Below, one piece after another: positions 9,591-18,449 of a stretch of 64,000 nt of DNA. The notes beneath the pieces are model-generated. The model was not told where the DNA came from. It made no database searches and worked only from the letters and a program-made list of their open reading frames with translations. Every line of letters starts with the position of its first letter. Within the stretch, counting starts at the first letter, position 1. Source of the stretch: Hormoscilla sp. GM7CHS1pb (lineage in GTDB: Bacteria > Cyanobacteriota > Cyanobacteriia > Cyanobacteriales > Desertifilaceae). A program made the position numbers and the translations under genes. Where the stretch lies: contig JACONN010000006.1 in NCBI GenBank assembly GCA_014323675.1, forward strand, positions 372,001-436,000, given 5' to 3'.

Positions 9591-9926
9591 TTAACCAACA
9601 GCATAGGGAGTAAACTTCCGCATAAACGGAGTATGAAACGCGATCACAATGTCCTTGCTGTCTACGCCACTAGCTACTAATTCAGCCGCCAAGTCTCGTT
9701 CCGTTGCATTCCACTGAATCCAGATTTTTTCATCTTTGATATCCAGATGAATTACACAACTATGGATCCATGTTTGCCGCTTCCAACCCAGGAAAACAAT
9801 TTGGTAATGATCCCGTTCGACATCGAAAATTCTTTCAACTTCTATTTCTCCATGTGCGGGCTTGTGTTGACTGCAATCTAATAACAATTCTCGAACGCAA
9901 TGACGATATTTTTCTAGTTTTTCCAT
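9591..9926 (-). CDS. xisI: XisI family protein (fdxN-element excision controlling factor type)
   Basis: This 111-residue protein has the XisI pattern: MEKLEKYRHCVRELLLDCSQ, then VERDHYQIVFLGW, IHLDIKDEKIWIQWNATE and VIAFHTPFMRKFTPYAVG. XisI was named for Anabaena fdxN-element excision, but most cyanobacteria carry many xisH/xisI pairs unrelated to excision. Its start overlaps the end of xisH by 13 bases (xisH stop at 9914), the normal coupling of this pair. The frame is intact, although its partner xisH is broken upstream, which may reduce its translation. Confidence 0.9.
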   Translation of the reverse strand: MEKLEKYRHCVRELLLDCSQHKPAHGEIEVERIFDVERDHYQIVFLGWKRQTWIHSCVIHLDIKDEKIWIQWNATERDLAAELVASGVDSKDIVIAFHTPFMRKFTPYAVG

Positions 9927-10451
9927 TGGACAATCGCCTCCTCTTCAGGGTTATATATAATTAATTTAACATCATTTTCGGCAATCATTGCTTTCGGCAA
10001 ATCCAGTTGAAAGAATGTATTATATACTACTACAGGCACCGCAAGATAAAGGGTTCTTTCCGGTTCTTCAATTTTCAGAGCATATCGATAATTCAGGGGC
10101 GTTGCACATTTTGGGGATGATGCCTACGCATGCACATAACTTAAACTGGCTTGTAGTCTAGATTTAAGACTTCTGCAACTATGCCCATCATCCCGTAATT
10201 GTGCAACGCCAATTCAGGTATTGTCCCAAGGCTGTGTGAAATTCAGATATAGCAGATGCCTGTGGCAAAAAGCTTTTAATTTCAACTGCAATTTTACTTA
10301 GGCCATTTTCCGCAGCAATTAATTTTTGAGAACCCAGGTCTATTGACATATTTATGCTCCCAAAACTAATAGCAAAGGGATCGTAGTTTACTTGCCATCC
10401 TTTTTTGATTAACGCATTTTTGACTGCGTCGTGGAATGTATCTTTTGACAT
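9914..10451 (-). pseudogene. xisH: XisH family gene interrupted by a 113-bp MITE
   Basis: The first part (10451-10211) codes MSKDTFHDAVKNALIKKGW through FHTALGQYLN. The second part (10097-9914) resumes with NYRYALKIEEPERTLYLAVP and ends EEEAIVQWKN. Removing the insert with one copy of its 8-base target repeat restores an unbroken 138-residue XisH, the usual family length. The catalytic-like segment IDLGSQKLIAAENGLSKIAV with VEIKSF suggests the PD-(D/E)XK nuclease-like fold assigned to XisH. As it stands the reading frame stops inside the MITE at 10188. The damage is recent, because both halves are otherwise perfect. Confidence 0.9.
10098..10210. mobile_element. MITE family D inside xisH (113 bp)
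   Basis: The ends are perfect 11-base inverted repeats, GGCGTTGCACA and TGTGCAACGCC. The match extends imperfectly to about 25 bases through GGGATGATG and CATCATCCC. It is flanked by an exact 8-base target duplication, AATTCAGG at 10090-10097 and 10211-10218. It has no coding capacity. The parent transposase family was not identified from the ends. Confidence 0.92.
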
Positions 10452-10590
10452 GTCTTTATCTGAATGAGTTATTTGTGATTAGATTTTCCCACAAATCTAA
10501 CCCCGGGCGGGCCAGGAGACTCAACCCCACCTAGGGTTTGCTACGGTTTGCTACAAACGGATAAATAAAGACTGTAGTCGTCACTACAAA

Positions 10591-12129
10591 CTAATCCTGA
10601 GATTGGAATTTTAAGCTTGCCCAAGTCAACTGTTTAACCGTTTCCACGTTATTTTTTTCAGCAGCATTCTTCAAGTCACGCTTGTCGTGGGCATTTTGAA
10701 CTGCTTCCTCTTGGGAACGAGAACTGGTTTCAAAGCATTTTTCCAGCTTTTCGTATATGCCCACGCGACGCGCCATGTTATGATATTGGCGTTCTGTGTC
10801 TAGCAATTTGGCCATCAGTTCTAAGTGCATGGCATCATCGTTACAGACTTCTTCCAGGATATTCCACTCATCGGTGCCTAGCAGACGGTTGCTGGCGATC
10901 GCGAGGTCTTGGAAAGGTTCGCCAAGTACCTCCTCGTAAATACGGGGCAAGCTGTCATCAAATTCATGTTTTTCCTCTAGCCAGATGCGGCGAATTTCGC
11001 TCAGTTCCTCTTGGGAGATCAGGGTGATGTCCCGCATATCCTCTGGTGCGGTGCGACGAATTTGGACTTGAGCTTCTAAGAGTCGCCGCAGCAAATACTC
11101 CCGCCATTCCTTTTTATAGGGACCTGGAATGGGTTCAACGGAAATTTCGCCATCGATATTGCGCTCAAAGAGTTGGACATTGCCCCAGATGCGCCGGAAG
11201 TCTCTATTGTCGCGATCGTCCTGAATATCTAGCTCAAGACGGAGATCGACCAGAGGCTGCAACCACTCTTTCTCTTCATCATTCCGGATCATCGCCGCCA
11301 TAGATTTATCGCTGTCAACCAGCGTGCAAACCCAGCATCCAAAGCGAGAACTACCACAACTGGGGGTAGAGGTATCGACAACTAGAGGACATTCATTATC
11401 TGCTGTCGCACTCTGATACATGGCGAGTAGGTCTTTGTTGCTATATCCCCAAGGGTTCTGCCACTGCATCAGATAAAGCCAGACTTCATCATCACGCCAA
11501 TCTTCAATAGGACTATATACCAAAGAATTAGGTAAATTAGCATTAGGGCTGAGGCGAGCACGCACCCGTTTTTCTTCAAGTTTTTTCATTGTAATTGCAC
11601 GTCTGGCGCTTTCAGCTTTGCGAGTCCCCAAGATAAGAATGGTTTGACCGCTGGCTCGGACAATATTGCGAATGAAGCGGTTAGATGGATCTATTTTCAG
11701 GCGTCCGGTACACCATCGAAACTTAAGACGAGGTGCTGGATAGCCTTTGCCAATTAAACCTACCCAGTATGTATGTGTAATTTCTGGTTGCAGCAGATGG
11801 GGTTCAATTGGCATTCCTTGCTCTTGAGCCGCATACTTTATTTTTTTGAGAGAATTGCGCACCCAAGCAGAAACTAGAGGATTTTCAACCAGTGTATCTG
11901 TTGTGATAACATGAATTGTTTTGGTTCGTTTTTCAGGTGACAGATCTACAATCGCATTCCATACAAGTTGTAGTGTAGCAGTACTATCTTTACCCCCTGA
12001 ATAACCCAAAACAAAGGGAATATCGTCTTGACAGTACAATTCTTTAATTTCCTTTGTTAACATTTGTATGTCTTTCACTAGCTCCTCAACAGTCCGTTGT
12101 GGAAATAGTGATGTCTGGATCGCTGTCAT
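10591..12129 (-). CDS. dndC: DNA phosphorothioation protein DndC (PAPS-reductase-like)
   Basis: This 512-residue protein is a clear DndC. The PP-loop SGGKDS lies near residue 44 and binds ATP to activate the DNA backbone. The cysteines of FRWCTGRLKI (about 142), DTSTPSCGSSRFGCWVCTLV (about 260-280) and the DNECPLVVD segment match the iron-sulfur cluster and sulfur-transfer cysteines of the family. AGGAG lies nine bases before the ATG at 12129, so this start is preferred to a TTG three codons upstream. No dndA follows; most cyanobacteria use a general IscS cysteine desulfurase instead. It is divergent from the DGQHR gene at 12235, and the 105-base gap must hold both promoters. Confidence 0.93.
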   Translation of the reverse strand: MTAIQTSLFPQRTVEELVKDIQMLTKEIKELYCQDDIPFVLGYSGGKDSTATLQLVWNAIVDLSPEKRTKTIHVITTDTLVENPLVSAWVRNSLKKIKYAAQEQGMPIEPHLLQPEITHTYWVGLIGKGYPAPRLKFRWCTGRLKIDPSNRFIRNIVRASGQTILILGTRKAESARRAITMKKLEEKRVRARLSPNANLPNSLVYSPIEDWRDDEVWLYLMQWQNPWGYSNKDLLAMYQSATADNECPLVVDTSTPSCGSSRFGCWVCTLVDSDKSMAAMIRNDEEKEWLQPLVDLRLELDIQDDRDNRDFRRIWGNVQLFERNIDGEISVEPIPGPYKKEWREYLLRRLLEAQVQIRRTAPEDMRDITLISQEELSEIRRIWLEEKHEFDDSLPRIYEEVLGEPFQDLAIASNRLLGTDEWNILEEVCNDDAMHLELMAKLLDTERQYHNMARRVGIYEKLEKCFETSSRSQEEAVQNAHDKRDLKNAAEKNNVETVKQLTWASLKFQSQD

Positions 12130-12192
12130 GTCAGGCAACTCCTTTCCTGTGTACCAAAAATCGTGATCTGTTATTACGTCTAATTGATTGTC

Positions 12193-12198
12193 TATAAT
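12193..12198 (+). promoter_or_regulatory. Likely -10 box (TATAAT) of the first DGQHR gene
   Basis: A perfect TATAAT lies 36 bases before the ATG at 12235. A TTG at 12184, which would lengthen the protein, lies upstream of this box and would not be transcribed, so the box also decides the start. No convincing -35 sequence was seen. Confidence 0.45.
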
Positions 12199-12234
12199 GG
12201 TAACATAGAACTAACCGATATTTTTAAGAAGTTT

Positions 12235-13419
12235 ATGACTCAAACCAACAATACTAGCAGCAGCTCCCCCTCTGATATCAAACAGCAAATAGAACGCTTG
12301 ATGTCGTCATACTTCGCTAAGAATGACCATGACCGGTGCTATTCAGGGCTAATTTTCCAGCATGGGAAGCGATCAATGCTACAAATCAACGTACCAGCTA
12401 AGGATTTGCCTAACCTTTTGCAAGCTAGACCTGCTGCTGCCAATAATCCTGATTCAGGTAAAGACCGCCCAGAAATTAAGGGTCATGCTGATGAAATTAA
12501 ACACTATATTGTAGATCGTGCTAGAAAGGGAGAAGCCTGGATTATAGGTACATTTACGGCAAATGTTGCCCCTGAAATAATTACAATTGTTGAATTAGGT
12601 ATGGGGATTTGCATGGTTATAGTTCCGCAAGGAGTTCAGTTTGATTTAACCGATGGGCAGCATCGTAAAAAAGCAATTCAAGAATTCCTGTCAGATCCAA
12701 ATGAGAGCGAGTTACTTGCTGAGGAATATTTTCCTATTACATTGATTTTAGAGGACAATTTTCACCAGTGTCAAGCAGATTTCAGAGATATAGCTCAAGC
12801 AAAACCGGTAGATAAGTCTTTGTTATTATCATTTGGTAAATCATCAGGCAGAGCTGGCATAACTAAAAAATTGATAGAAAAAGTGCCCATGTTTCGGGGC
12901 AAGACAGATAAGATTAACAGATCTCCAAGCAAAAAATATAAATTAATATACACGACTAACTACATAGCGCGGGCTGTGAGTTGCGCGTTCACCGATAACT
13001 CAGAGGATGAACTTGAATATTATGACGTGGAAAAGTCATCTGAAGCTTTAGCTAAGTGTCTAAATCATTTTTTTTCAGAATGTAGTCAGACGCAGCGGAT
13101 ATTTGAAACAGGGGTTGAGAAACTAACGGTTAATGAGGTGAGTGATTTTAAGAAAGAATGTCTACTAGGTGTGAGTGTTGGAATGGAGATACTGGGGCGA
13201 TTGCTGTACTGTACTTATGAGCTAAAAAGCAATTCTTTTAATCCCAATAAAGTTTCCCAACTAGCACAGCTAGATTGGTCAAGAGAAAACATTCTTTGGC
13301 AGAATAATGTGGTGAGAGTAAATCCCAGACAGAAAAATTCAACTAAGACGATCTCGTGGGGAGCAAGCGCTATAGCAGATGCAGTAAAAGTGGTCAAAAC
13401 AGAACTAGGATGGATGTAA
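12235..13419 (+). CDS. dndB: DGQHR-domain protein, DndB-type regulator (first copy)
   Basis: This 394-residue protein carries the hallmark motif in QFDLTDGQHRKKAIQEFL (about residue 140). It is preceded by a beta stretch (GMGICMVIVPQ) and followed by ITLILEDNFHQCQADFRDIA. DGQHR proteins include DndB, the repressor-like, non-essential member that tunes Dnd expression and the density of modification. Its position, divergent from dndC, is the classical place of dndB, so I favour this copy as DndB proper. The first 15 residues are Ser/Thr-rich and probably disordered. The DNA is more AT-rich than the second copy at 13818, and the two proteins share little beyond the motif, which argues against tandem duplication. 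Confidence 0.75.
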   Translation: MTQTNNTSSSSPSDIKQQIERLMSSYFAKNDHDRCYSGLIFQHGKRSMLQINVPAKDLPNLLQARPAAANNPDSGKDRPEIKGHADEIKHYIVDRARKGEAWIIGTFTANVAPEIITIVELGMGICMVIVPQGVQFDLTDGQHRKKAIQEFLSDPNESELLAEEYFPITLILEDNFHQCQADFRDIAQAKPVDKSLLLSFGKSSGRAGITKKLIEKVPMFRGKTDKINRSPSKKYKLIYTTNYIARAVSCAFTDNSEDELEYYDVEKSSEALAKCLNHFFSECSQTQRIFETGVEKLTVNEVSDFKKECLLGVSVGMEILGRLLYCTYELKSNSFNPNKVSQLAQLDWSRENILWQNNVVRVNPRQKNSTKTISWGASAIADAVKVVKTELGWM

Positions 13420-13817
13420 ACAAACACTCTTATTTTCTGCTCTGTTGGCAAGCAGTCATTCCACTCACTCTCTCACCCGATCGCCCATATCGCCCATACT
13501 GCCGCCCCATACTGCCGGTACCCACAAACACTTTTCCCAATTCTCGCGATACATCTTCATCAGCGTACCACACGCTGCCCCTACTTCTCTAAGGGCGATC
13601 GCCGGTAATAGAGTCTATCGCTCAACCCCACGGGACACCTGGAGAAGTAATATCCCCGTCCCCATTAATCACTCTGATGACCGGCAATACATCCTCGCCA
13701 CCAGAAATCACCATAACACCATTTCCCCAGTATCCATTTTTTACAAACCATATTGTTGACATTTACCATCATGACAGATTAATCTGAAATAGTCAAGGAT
13801 ATTTTAAAAACTTTCCG
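13420..13817. other. Gap between the two DGQHR genes with possible decayed coding sequence
   Basis: On the minus strand two broken frames look protein-like: one near 13640-13730 reads NGYWGNGVMVISGGEDVLPV, and another near 13480-13590 reads AACGTLMKMYRENWEKCLWV. They are split by stops and I could not assign them to a family. The plus-strand frames here are low-complexity and not credible. A gene relic is possible but unproven. Confidence 0.3.
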
Positions 13818-15422
13818 ATGATGAACAGCGTCCCCTCCCCCACCGGCAACGTTGCCGCCCGCATCCTAGCACAGGAAAGAGAGGATCTAGAGGCTCTGGC
13901 GGTTCTACTCGATCGCCATTTGGCCCGCAACGACAAGATCCTGGTTCAGAAAACCGAGATGGGCGGGACTGAAGCCTATGTCGGTTCAGTCACCCTGGAG
14001 TGGTTTGCCAGTCGCGTTCGCTTTGCTTCTCGCTTGCCCCTGTTCCGTCAACATGTCAACCAGCAGACGGATAACGTGGACATCGACGCCGACAGCATTG
14101 AGATAATTCAGCAGCGACCCCTGGACTGGTCCCGCCAAGCACCCCTCGCACAGTATTTGGCAGCTCGCAAAACTCACAAGTTTCCACCGGTGCTAGTAGT
14201 GATTAACCGACCTTGGGTAGACGAACCCACTGCCCCGGAATGGGACCCTTACGGACTGGCCAATAAATCTGCCGCTGATTTTACGCCGCTGGATGCCAAC
14301 GGTAAGGTCGGTCTGCTGGACGTTTCCGAAGATGTGACCATTTTTGTCCTCGACGGTCAACACCGACTGATGGGGGTTCAGGGTCTGATGGAGTTGATCA
14401 AAACTGGCAAACTTCAACGGTACAAAAAGGATAAAAAACCTCTAGGCGCTTTCATTACCGTTGATGACCTCAGACAAGAGTACCACATCGAACCGGCTTA
14501 TTTGCAAAACTTGGCCAAGGAAAAGATTGGCATCGAGTTCATTTCCGCAATAGTTACTGGGGAGTCTCGCGAAGAGGCCCGACGACGAATTAGATCTATC
14601 TTCGTTCACGTTAACCTGATGGCGACTCCTTTAAGCAAAGGTCAGTTGGCACAACTGAATGAGGATAATGGTTTTGCTATTGTTGCTAGAAAAATTGCTG
14701 TCTTCCATCCAATATTAAAAGATGTAGAAGACCGCAATCCTCGTGTCAATTGGGATAGCGCTACAGTTGCTGCTAAGTCTACGGTTTTGACTACCCTTCA
14801 GGCCCTTCAGGAAATGTGCGATCGCTACTTGGGCCATAGATTTACTCACTGGAAACCTTCCGAAAAGAAGGATTTAATTCCCATGCGCCCGGAAGATAAG
14901 GAACTGGAAAAAGGAATTTCCGAGTTTAAGCAGTTGTTCGACAATTTGGCAACTCTCCCCAGCTATCGGAGACTGGAAGAGGGGACGGAAACCCCGGAAA
15001 TGCGGCGCTTCAGCTTTGAGAAGGATGGGGGCGAAGGGAATTTATTATTCCGTCCCGTGGGACAAATTGCCTTGACTCAGGCAATAGGTATCTTAGTATT
15101 TAAGAAAGATTTCTCCTTGACAGCCATTTTCCAGAAACTGGGGCAATACGACGCTAATGGTGGATTCAGTGGTATGGATAAACCTGAATCTTTATGGTAT
15201 GGTATTTTGTACGATCCTAATAAAAAGCGAGTCCTCGTGGCGGGGCGGGATCTGGCAGCTAAGTTAATCGTTTATATTGTAGCTGGTACTGACGATGATA
15301 TGGAACGGGCGGAACTCCGACGTTTACTTGCAGAAGCGAGAACGATCTTCGATCGTTCTATGGGTTTTGATGGTAAATTTACCGAACCCAGAGATGTAGG
15401 ATTGCCACCCGTTATTAATTAA
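13818..15422 (+). CDS. DGQHR-domain protein, larger DndB-like (second copy)
   Basis: This 534-residue protein has the motif in TIFVLDGQHRLMGVQGLMEL at about residue 180. It is preceded by PPVLVVINRPWVDEPTAPEW, a segment seen in longer DGQHR proteins. Downstream are IRSIFVHVNLMATPLSKGQL and an Arg/Glu-rich helical C-terminus. The family is nucleic-acid-associated and linked to Dnd and related DNA-modification loci; its biochemical role is not settled. Two ATG codons stand side by side (13818, 13821), and the second may be used. It runs in the same direction as the first DGQHR gene, about 400 bases on, and probably from its own promoter. The protein looks intact. Confidence 0.7.
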   Translation: MMNSVPSPTGNVAARILAQEREDLEALAVLLDRHLARNDKILVQKTEMGGTEAYVGSVTLEWFASRVRFASRLPLFRQHVNQQTDNVDIDADSIEIIQQRPLDWSRQAPLAQYLAARKTHKFPPVLVVINRPWVDEPTAPEWDPYGLANKSAADFTPLDANGKVGLLDVSEDVTIFVLDGQHRLMGVQGLMELIKTGKLQRYKKDKKPLGAFITVDDLRQEYHIEPAYLQNLAKEKIGIEFISAIVTGESREEARRRIRSIFVHVNLMATPLSKGQLAQLNEDNGFAIVARKIAVFHPILKDVEDRNPRVNWDSATVAAKSTVLTTLQALQEMCDRYLGHRFTHWKPSEKKDLIPMRPEDKELEKGISEFKQLFDNLATLPSYRRLEEGTETPEMRRFSFEKDGGEGNLLFRPVGQIALTQAIGILVFKKDFSLTAIFQKLGQYDANGGFSGMDKPESLWYGILYDPNKKRVLVAGRDLAAKLIVYIVAGTDDDMERAELRRLLAEARTIFDRSMGFDGKFTEPRDVGLPPVIN

Positions 15423-15485
15423 GTTATTATTTAGGGCACCATCTCACCCGTTACGGTTAGTTATGAGTGCGATCGCCTTGTCCGG

Positions 15486-15512
15486 AAAACGAAAACGCTA
15501 AAGCGTTTACTA
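15486..15512. repeat. Dispersed palindrome of the TTCGTAGTAA type
   Basis: AAACGCTAAAGCGTTTACTACGAAC: a short perfect hairpin (AAACGCT/AGCGTTT) attached to the constant tail TACTACGAAC. Relatives occur at about 16068, 23370, 33184-33387, 35856, 43233 and 44807. It lies between the second DGQHR gene and psb28. Confidence 0.75.
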
Positions 15513-15669
15513 CGAACCGGCGATATTAATCTCATACACCGGTACCTAAGATGGTACCGCCGGTCCCAGCTCGATCGCTTGCTGGAATATTTGAATATAA
15601 GGCGCAAGTTAGCTTAGAATTAAGAGAATGTTAAGTTATCCCCGCCCAAAAAATAATTGAGTGTTACTT

Positions 15670-16008
15670 ATGGCTGAAATCCAGTTTTCCAGAGGCATTA
15701 CCGAAACAGATGTACCGAAAGTGGGTCTCACCCGCGCCAAGAGGGGCAGCAGCAGTACGGCCAAGTTCATTTTTGAAAATCCCACAGTGTTCCAAGAAGG
15801 CAACACCCAAGAAGTTACTGGTATGTACATGATTGATGAAGAGGGCGAACTGAAGACTCGGAACGTGAACGCCAAGTTCGTTAATGGTCAGCCAGCAACA
15901 ATAGAAGTATTATATCTGATGGACTCCCAGGCAGAATGGGACCGCTTTATGCGTTTCATGGAGCGCTATGCCGAACAGCATGGTCTGGGCTTTAGTAAAT
16001 CTAAATAG
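15670..16008 (+). CDS. psb28: Photosystem II assembly factor Psb28
   Basis: This is a 112-residue Psb28. It starts [20 protein letters not shown] and continues with [20 protein letters not shown] and [20 protein letters not shown]. Psb28 is a soluble protein that binds CP47-containing photosystem II assembly intermediates and protects them until the manganese cluster is built. A GTG three codons upstream (15661) would add VLL, but all relatives begin MAEIQF, so the ATG is chosen. It is single-gene, with a REP-like palindrome downstream (CTCGTTCCC ... GGGAACGAG, 16029-16058). Confidence 0.95.
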   Translation: MAEIQFSRGITETDVPKVGLTRAKRGSSSTAKFIFENPTVFQEGNTQEVTGMYMIDEEGELKTRNVNAKFVNGQPATIEVLYLMDSQAEWDRFMRFMERYAEQHGLGFSKSK

Positions 16009-16099
16009 TCCTCATGAATTACATACACTCGTTCCCTGTGAGATCCTGGGAACGAGTTAAGCTCCCAAAGCGCGCTTTGCGCTTACTACGAACGAAAAT

Positions 16100-16633
16100 A
16101 TGACCCTCTTACCTCACCCCGATCGCCCTGGAATGACGGTAAATTGTGCTGTGATTACCGTTAGCGATACCCGCACGCCGGAAACGGACCGCAGCGGTCA
16201 GCTGATTAAACAGTTACTCCAAGAACAGGGACATGCGATCGCGGCTTACAGGATTTTAAAAGACGAACCGGCCCAAATTCAAGCCCTGCTGCAAGAGTTA
16301 TGCAGTCGCCCGGACCTAGATGCTGTCATATTAAATGGGGGCACGGGTATTGCCCCCAGGGATACTACCTATGATGCCATTCAAAGTTTACTAGAAAAAC
16401 AATTGCCCGGCTTTGGAGAATTGTTTCGCGCCGCTAGCTTTCAAGAAATTGGTTCTCGGGCGATCGCCTCTCGCGCCTGTGCGGGAGTATATCAGTCCAA
16501 GCTCATCTTCTCAATCCCAGGTTCTACGGGTGCAGTCAAACTTGCCCTAGAACAGCTAATTTTACCCGAAATCGTTCACCTCGTTTCAGTTATTAGTGAC
16601 CCGTATCCCGATGCAAGCGCCGCGATACCCTAA
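16100..16633 (+). CDS. moaB: Molybdenum cofactor biosynthesis protein MoaB (MoaB/Mog family)
   Basis: This 177-residue protein has the MoaB/Mog fold signatures: VNCAVITVSDTRTPETDRSG at the N-terminus, DAVILNGGTGIAPRDTTYDA for molybdopterin binding, and SRACAGVYQSKLIFSIPGST near the end. Members adenylylate or bind molybdopterin before molybdate insertion. No other moa genes are present. A TTACTACGAAC-type palindrome lies directly before the start codon (16066-16092), so its leader may be structured. A strong terminator follows. Confidence 0.9.
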   Translation: MTLLPHPDRPGMTVNCAVITVSDTRTPETDRSGQLIKQLLQEQGHAIAAYRILKDEPAQIQALLQELCSRPDLDAVILNGGTGIAPRDTTYDAIQSLLEKQLPGFGELFRAASFQEIGSRAIASRACAGVYQSKLIFSIPGSTGAVKLALEQLILPEIVHLVSVISDPYPDASAAIP

Positions 16634-16654
16634 AGAGTATCGCTACATCAACTA

Positions 16655-16682
16655 AGTCCGCCTGCGCGGACTGGGTTTTTTC
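16655..16682 (+). terminator. Rho-independent terminator after moaB
   Basis: The stem AGTCCGC/GCGGACT (7 bp, 4-base loop) is followed by GGGTTTTTT. It ends 22-49 bases beyond the moaB stop and faces the end of the minus-strand protease gene. Confidence 0.85.
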
Positions 16683-17417
16683 TCCCCCCCCTTTAGGGTG
16701 CGGCTACCCTTGATTTTTCTTCATCATTTATACTCTCATTAATTGCCAAAGGTTTGGGATAAATTTCTACCGTTAAAGTGGCGATCGCGCTTGCATACTG
16801 AGGGTCTTGCTGAGTAGCGCGTAACTTGGGGTTTCGGAGCAAGCGCCGCAACTGCTTATCTGTCATTTCGATCTCTATATCGGGAGTAATGCCGGTTTGA
16901 CTAATATCCGTTCCCTTCGGCGTGTAATAATGAGCTACAGTCACCGCTAACCCCGAGCCATCCGAGAGCGTATGCACCGCCTGCACTAAAGCCTTACCAA
17001 ACGTTTGAGTACCGATCACCTGAGCTCGTTTATGATCTTGCAAAGCCCCTGTTAAAATCTCGCTAGAACTCGCAGAATTACCATTTACAAGCACCGCCAA
17101 AGGTAGTTTAGTTAGAGCTTTGCCATTAGCTTGGAGAGCTTCGCGGTTTCCATCACGGTCTATAGTGCTGACAATAGCACCAGTATCCATCCACATGCGA
17201 GCAATTTCAATTGACGCCTGCAACAGACCTCCAGGGTTACCGCGCAGATCTAACACAAAACCATCCACCTGTTGCTCTTGCAGATCCGCGATCGATCGCT
17301 CCATCTGTTCGGCGGCGTGGGAACTAAAATCAGACAAGCGGATATAACCTATGCGTAAATTTCCTTCTTCCTTCAGAGCATAATTTACCGCAGGTACTTC
17401 AATCTTTGCCCGCCTTA

Positions 17418-18449
17418 CAGCTTGTTCACCAGTTAGCTAGTACAATAACAGCATTTAGTAAACCAGTTTTTAAACGTATTTGTTCCAATCAGCATTAGAG
17501 CAAGTTCAATTAACTTTTCTAGCGCCTCCATTGCTCGTGTTGGGAACATTCTGACCAGTGACTTAACCGTTGACCACAACATCTCAATAGGATTGAAGTC
17601 TGGTGAGTAGGGTGATAAATATTCTACTCTTGCTCCCGTAGCGACTATCAGTTCTTCGATACCTTTCATTTTATGGATATTAAGGTTATCCATAACTACC
17701 ACATCCCCTGGATTCAGCTTCTCCACCAGGTCATGTTCAACAAAATCCTTAAAATCCTTACCTTTCATAGAGCCTTTAATTGCTTTTTTCGCCACAACCC
17801 TTTCAATACTTATTGCTCCGATTAACGTCATTTTCCTGCCCTTATAAAATGGTCTTAAATAGAATGCCTTTTTACCTTTTTCACACGGGCGCCATTTCGC
17901 GACTCATCCCTATCCAGAAAGCTGCCTCATCAATAAATATCAATTTTCCCTGTGGGACATCTCGAACCCGCTCTCGGTAATCAACTCGCTGCTGTTGAAC
18001 TGCTGGAGTTGCTACTTTTTCTGCCCGGTAAGTTTTTTTTAAGAGTTAAGCCTTCTTTTTTTAGGAACTCACACATCCCCCCTACACTGACATAAACATC
18101 CTGCTCATTTAACAGATGTTCCCTCAGCCTACCGTCCAATCTGGGTAATCTTTTACCATCTTCACGATCAAGTCTCGATAGGCTTCTAGCTTGCCCGGAC
18201 GTTTGGGGCCGGGTTTTTTAGGGGTTAGATCTTGCGTTTCTCGATATTGTTTTATATAACTATGAACAGTAGCAGGACTGAGCATAAACTGCTCGGCAAG
18301 TTGCCGAATCGAGCCTTTGCCCAATTTATAAGCAGTGACGACTTTTTGTCTAAGGTCCAGAGAGTAACGTCCCATAGCTGAATTTTGTCTGCATTGAGTA
18401 TAGCTCTAGTTTAGCACAAAAATGTTCTACTTGTTTCCTGAACAAGCTG
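17418..18449 (-). mobile_element. IS630-family insertion sequence (1032 bp) in the ctp gene
   Basis: Terminal repeats CAGCTTGTTCA and TGAACAAGCTG bound the element. TA dinucleotides at 17416-17417 and 18450-18451 are the TA target duplication typical of IS630/Tc1. The ends and target site restore the host gene exactly. Confidence 0.92.
17433..18375 (-). pseudogene. IS630-family transposase, two pieces
   Basis: The N-terminal piece (18375-18124) is a helix-turn-helix domain: MGRYSLDLRQKVVTAYKLGK, IRQLAEQFMLSPATVHSYIK. The C-terminal piece (17831-17433) holds the DDE domain end: VVVMDNLNIHKMKGIEELI with the second Asp, and YSPDFNPIEMLWSTVKSLVR with the final Glu. The middle (17832-18123) reads in shifted frames, so one intact protein is not made unless frameshifting bridges the parts; IS630 elements sometimes use +1/-1 shifts. 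The catalytic residues seen are conserved, so the decay is recent or partly a sequencing artefact. Confidence 0.85.

Noticed and set aside
12184-12234. Longer N-terminus of the first DGQHR protein from TTG
   Set aside because: The -10 box lies within this stretch, downstream of the TTG, so the extension would not be transcribed.
13356-13759. Two small plus-strand proteins between the DGQHR genes
   Set aside because: They are Pro/Ser-rich with no ribosome site, and overlap possible minus-strand relic sequence.
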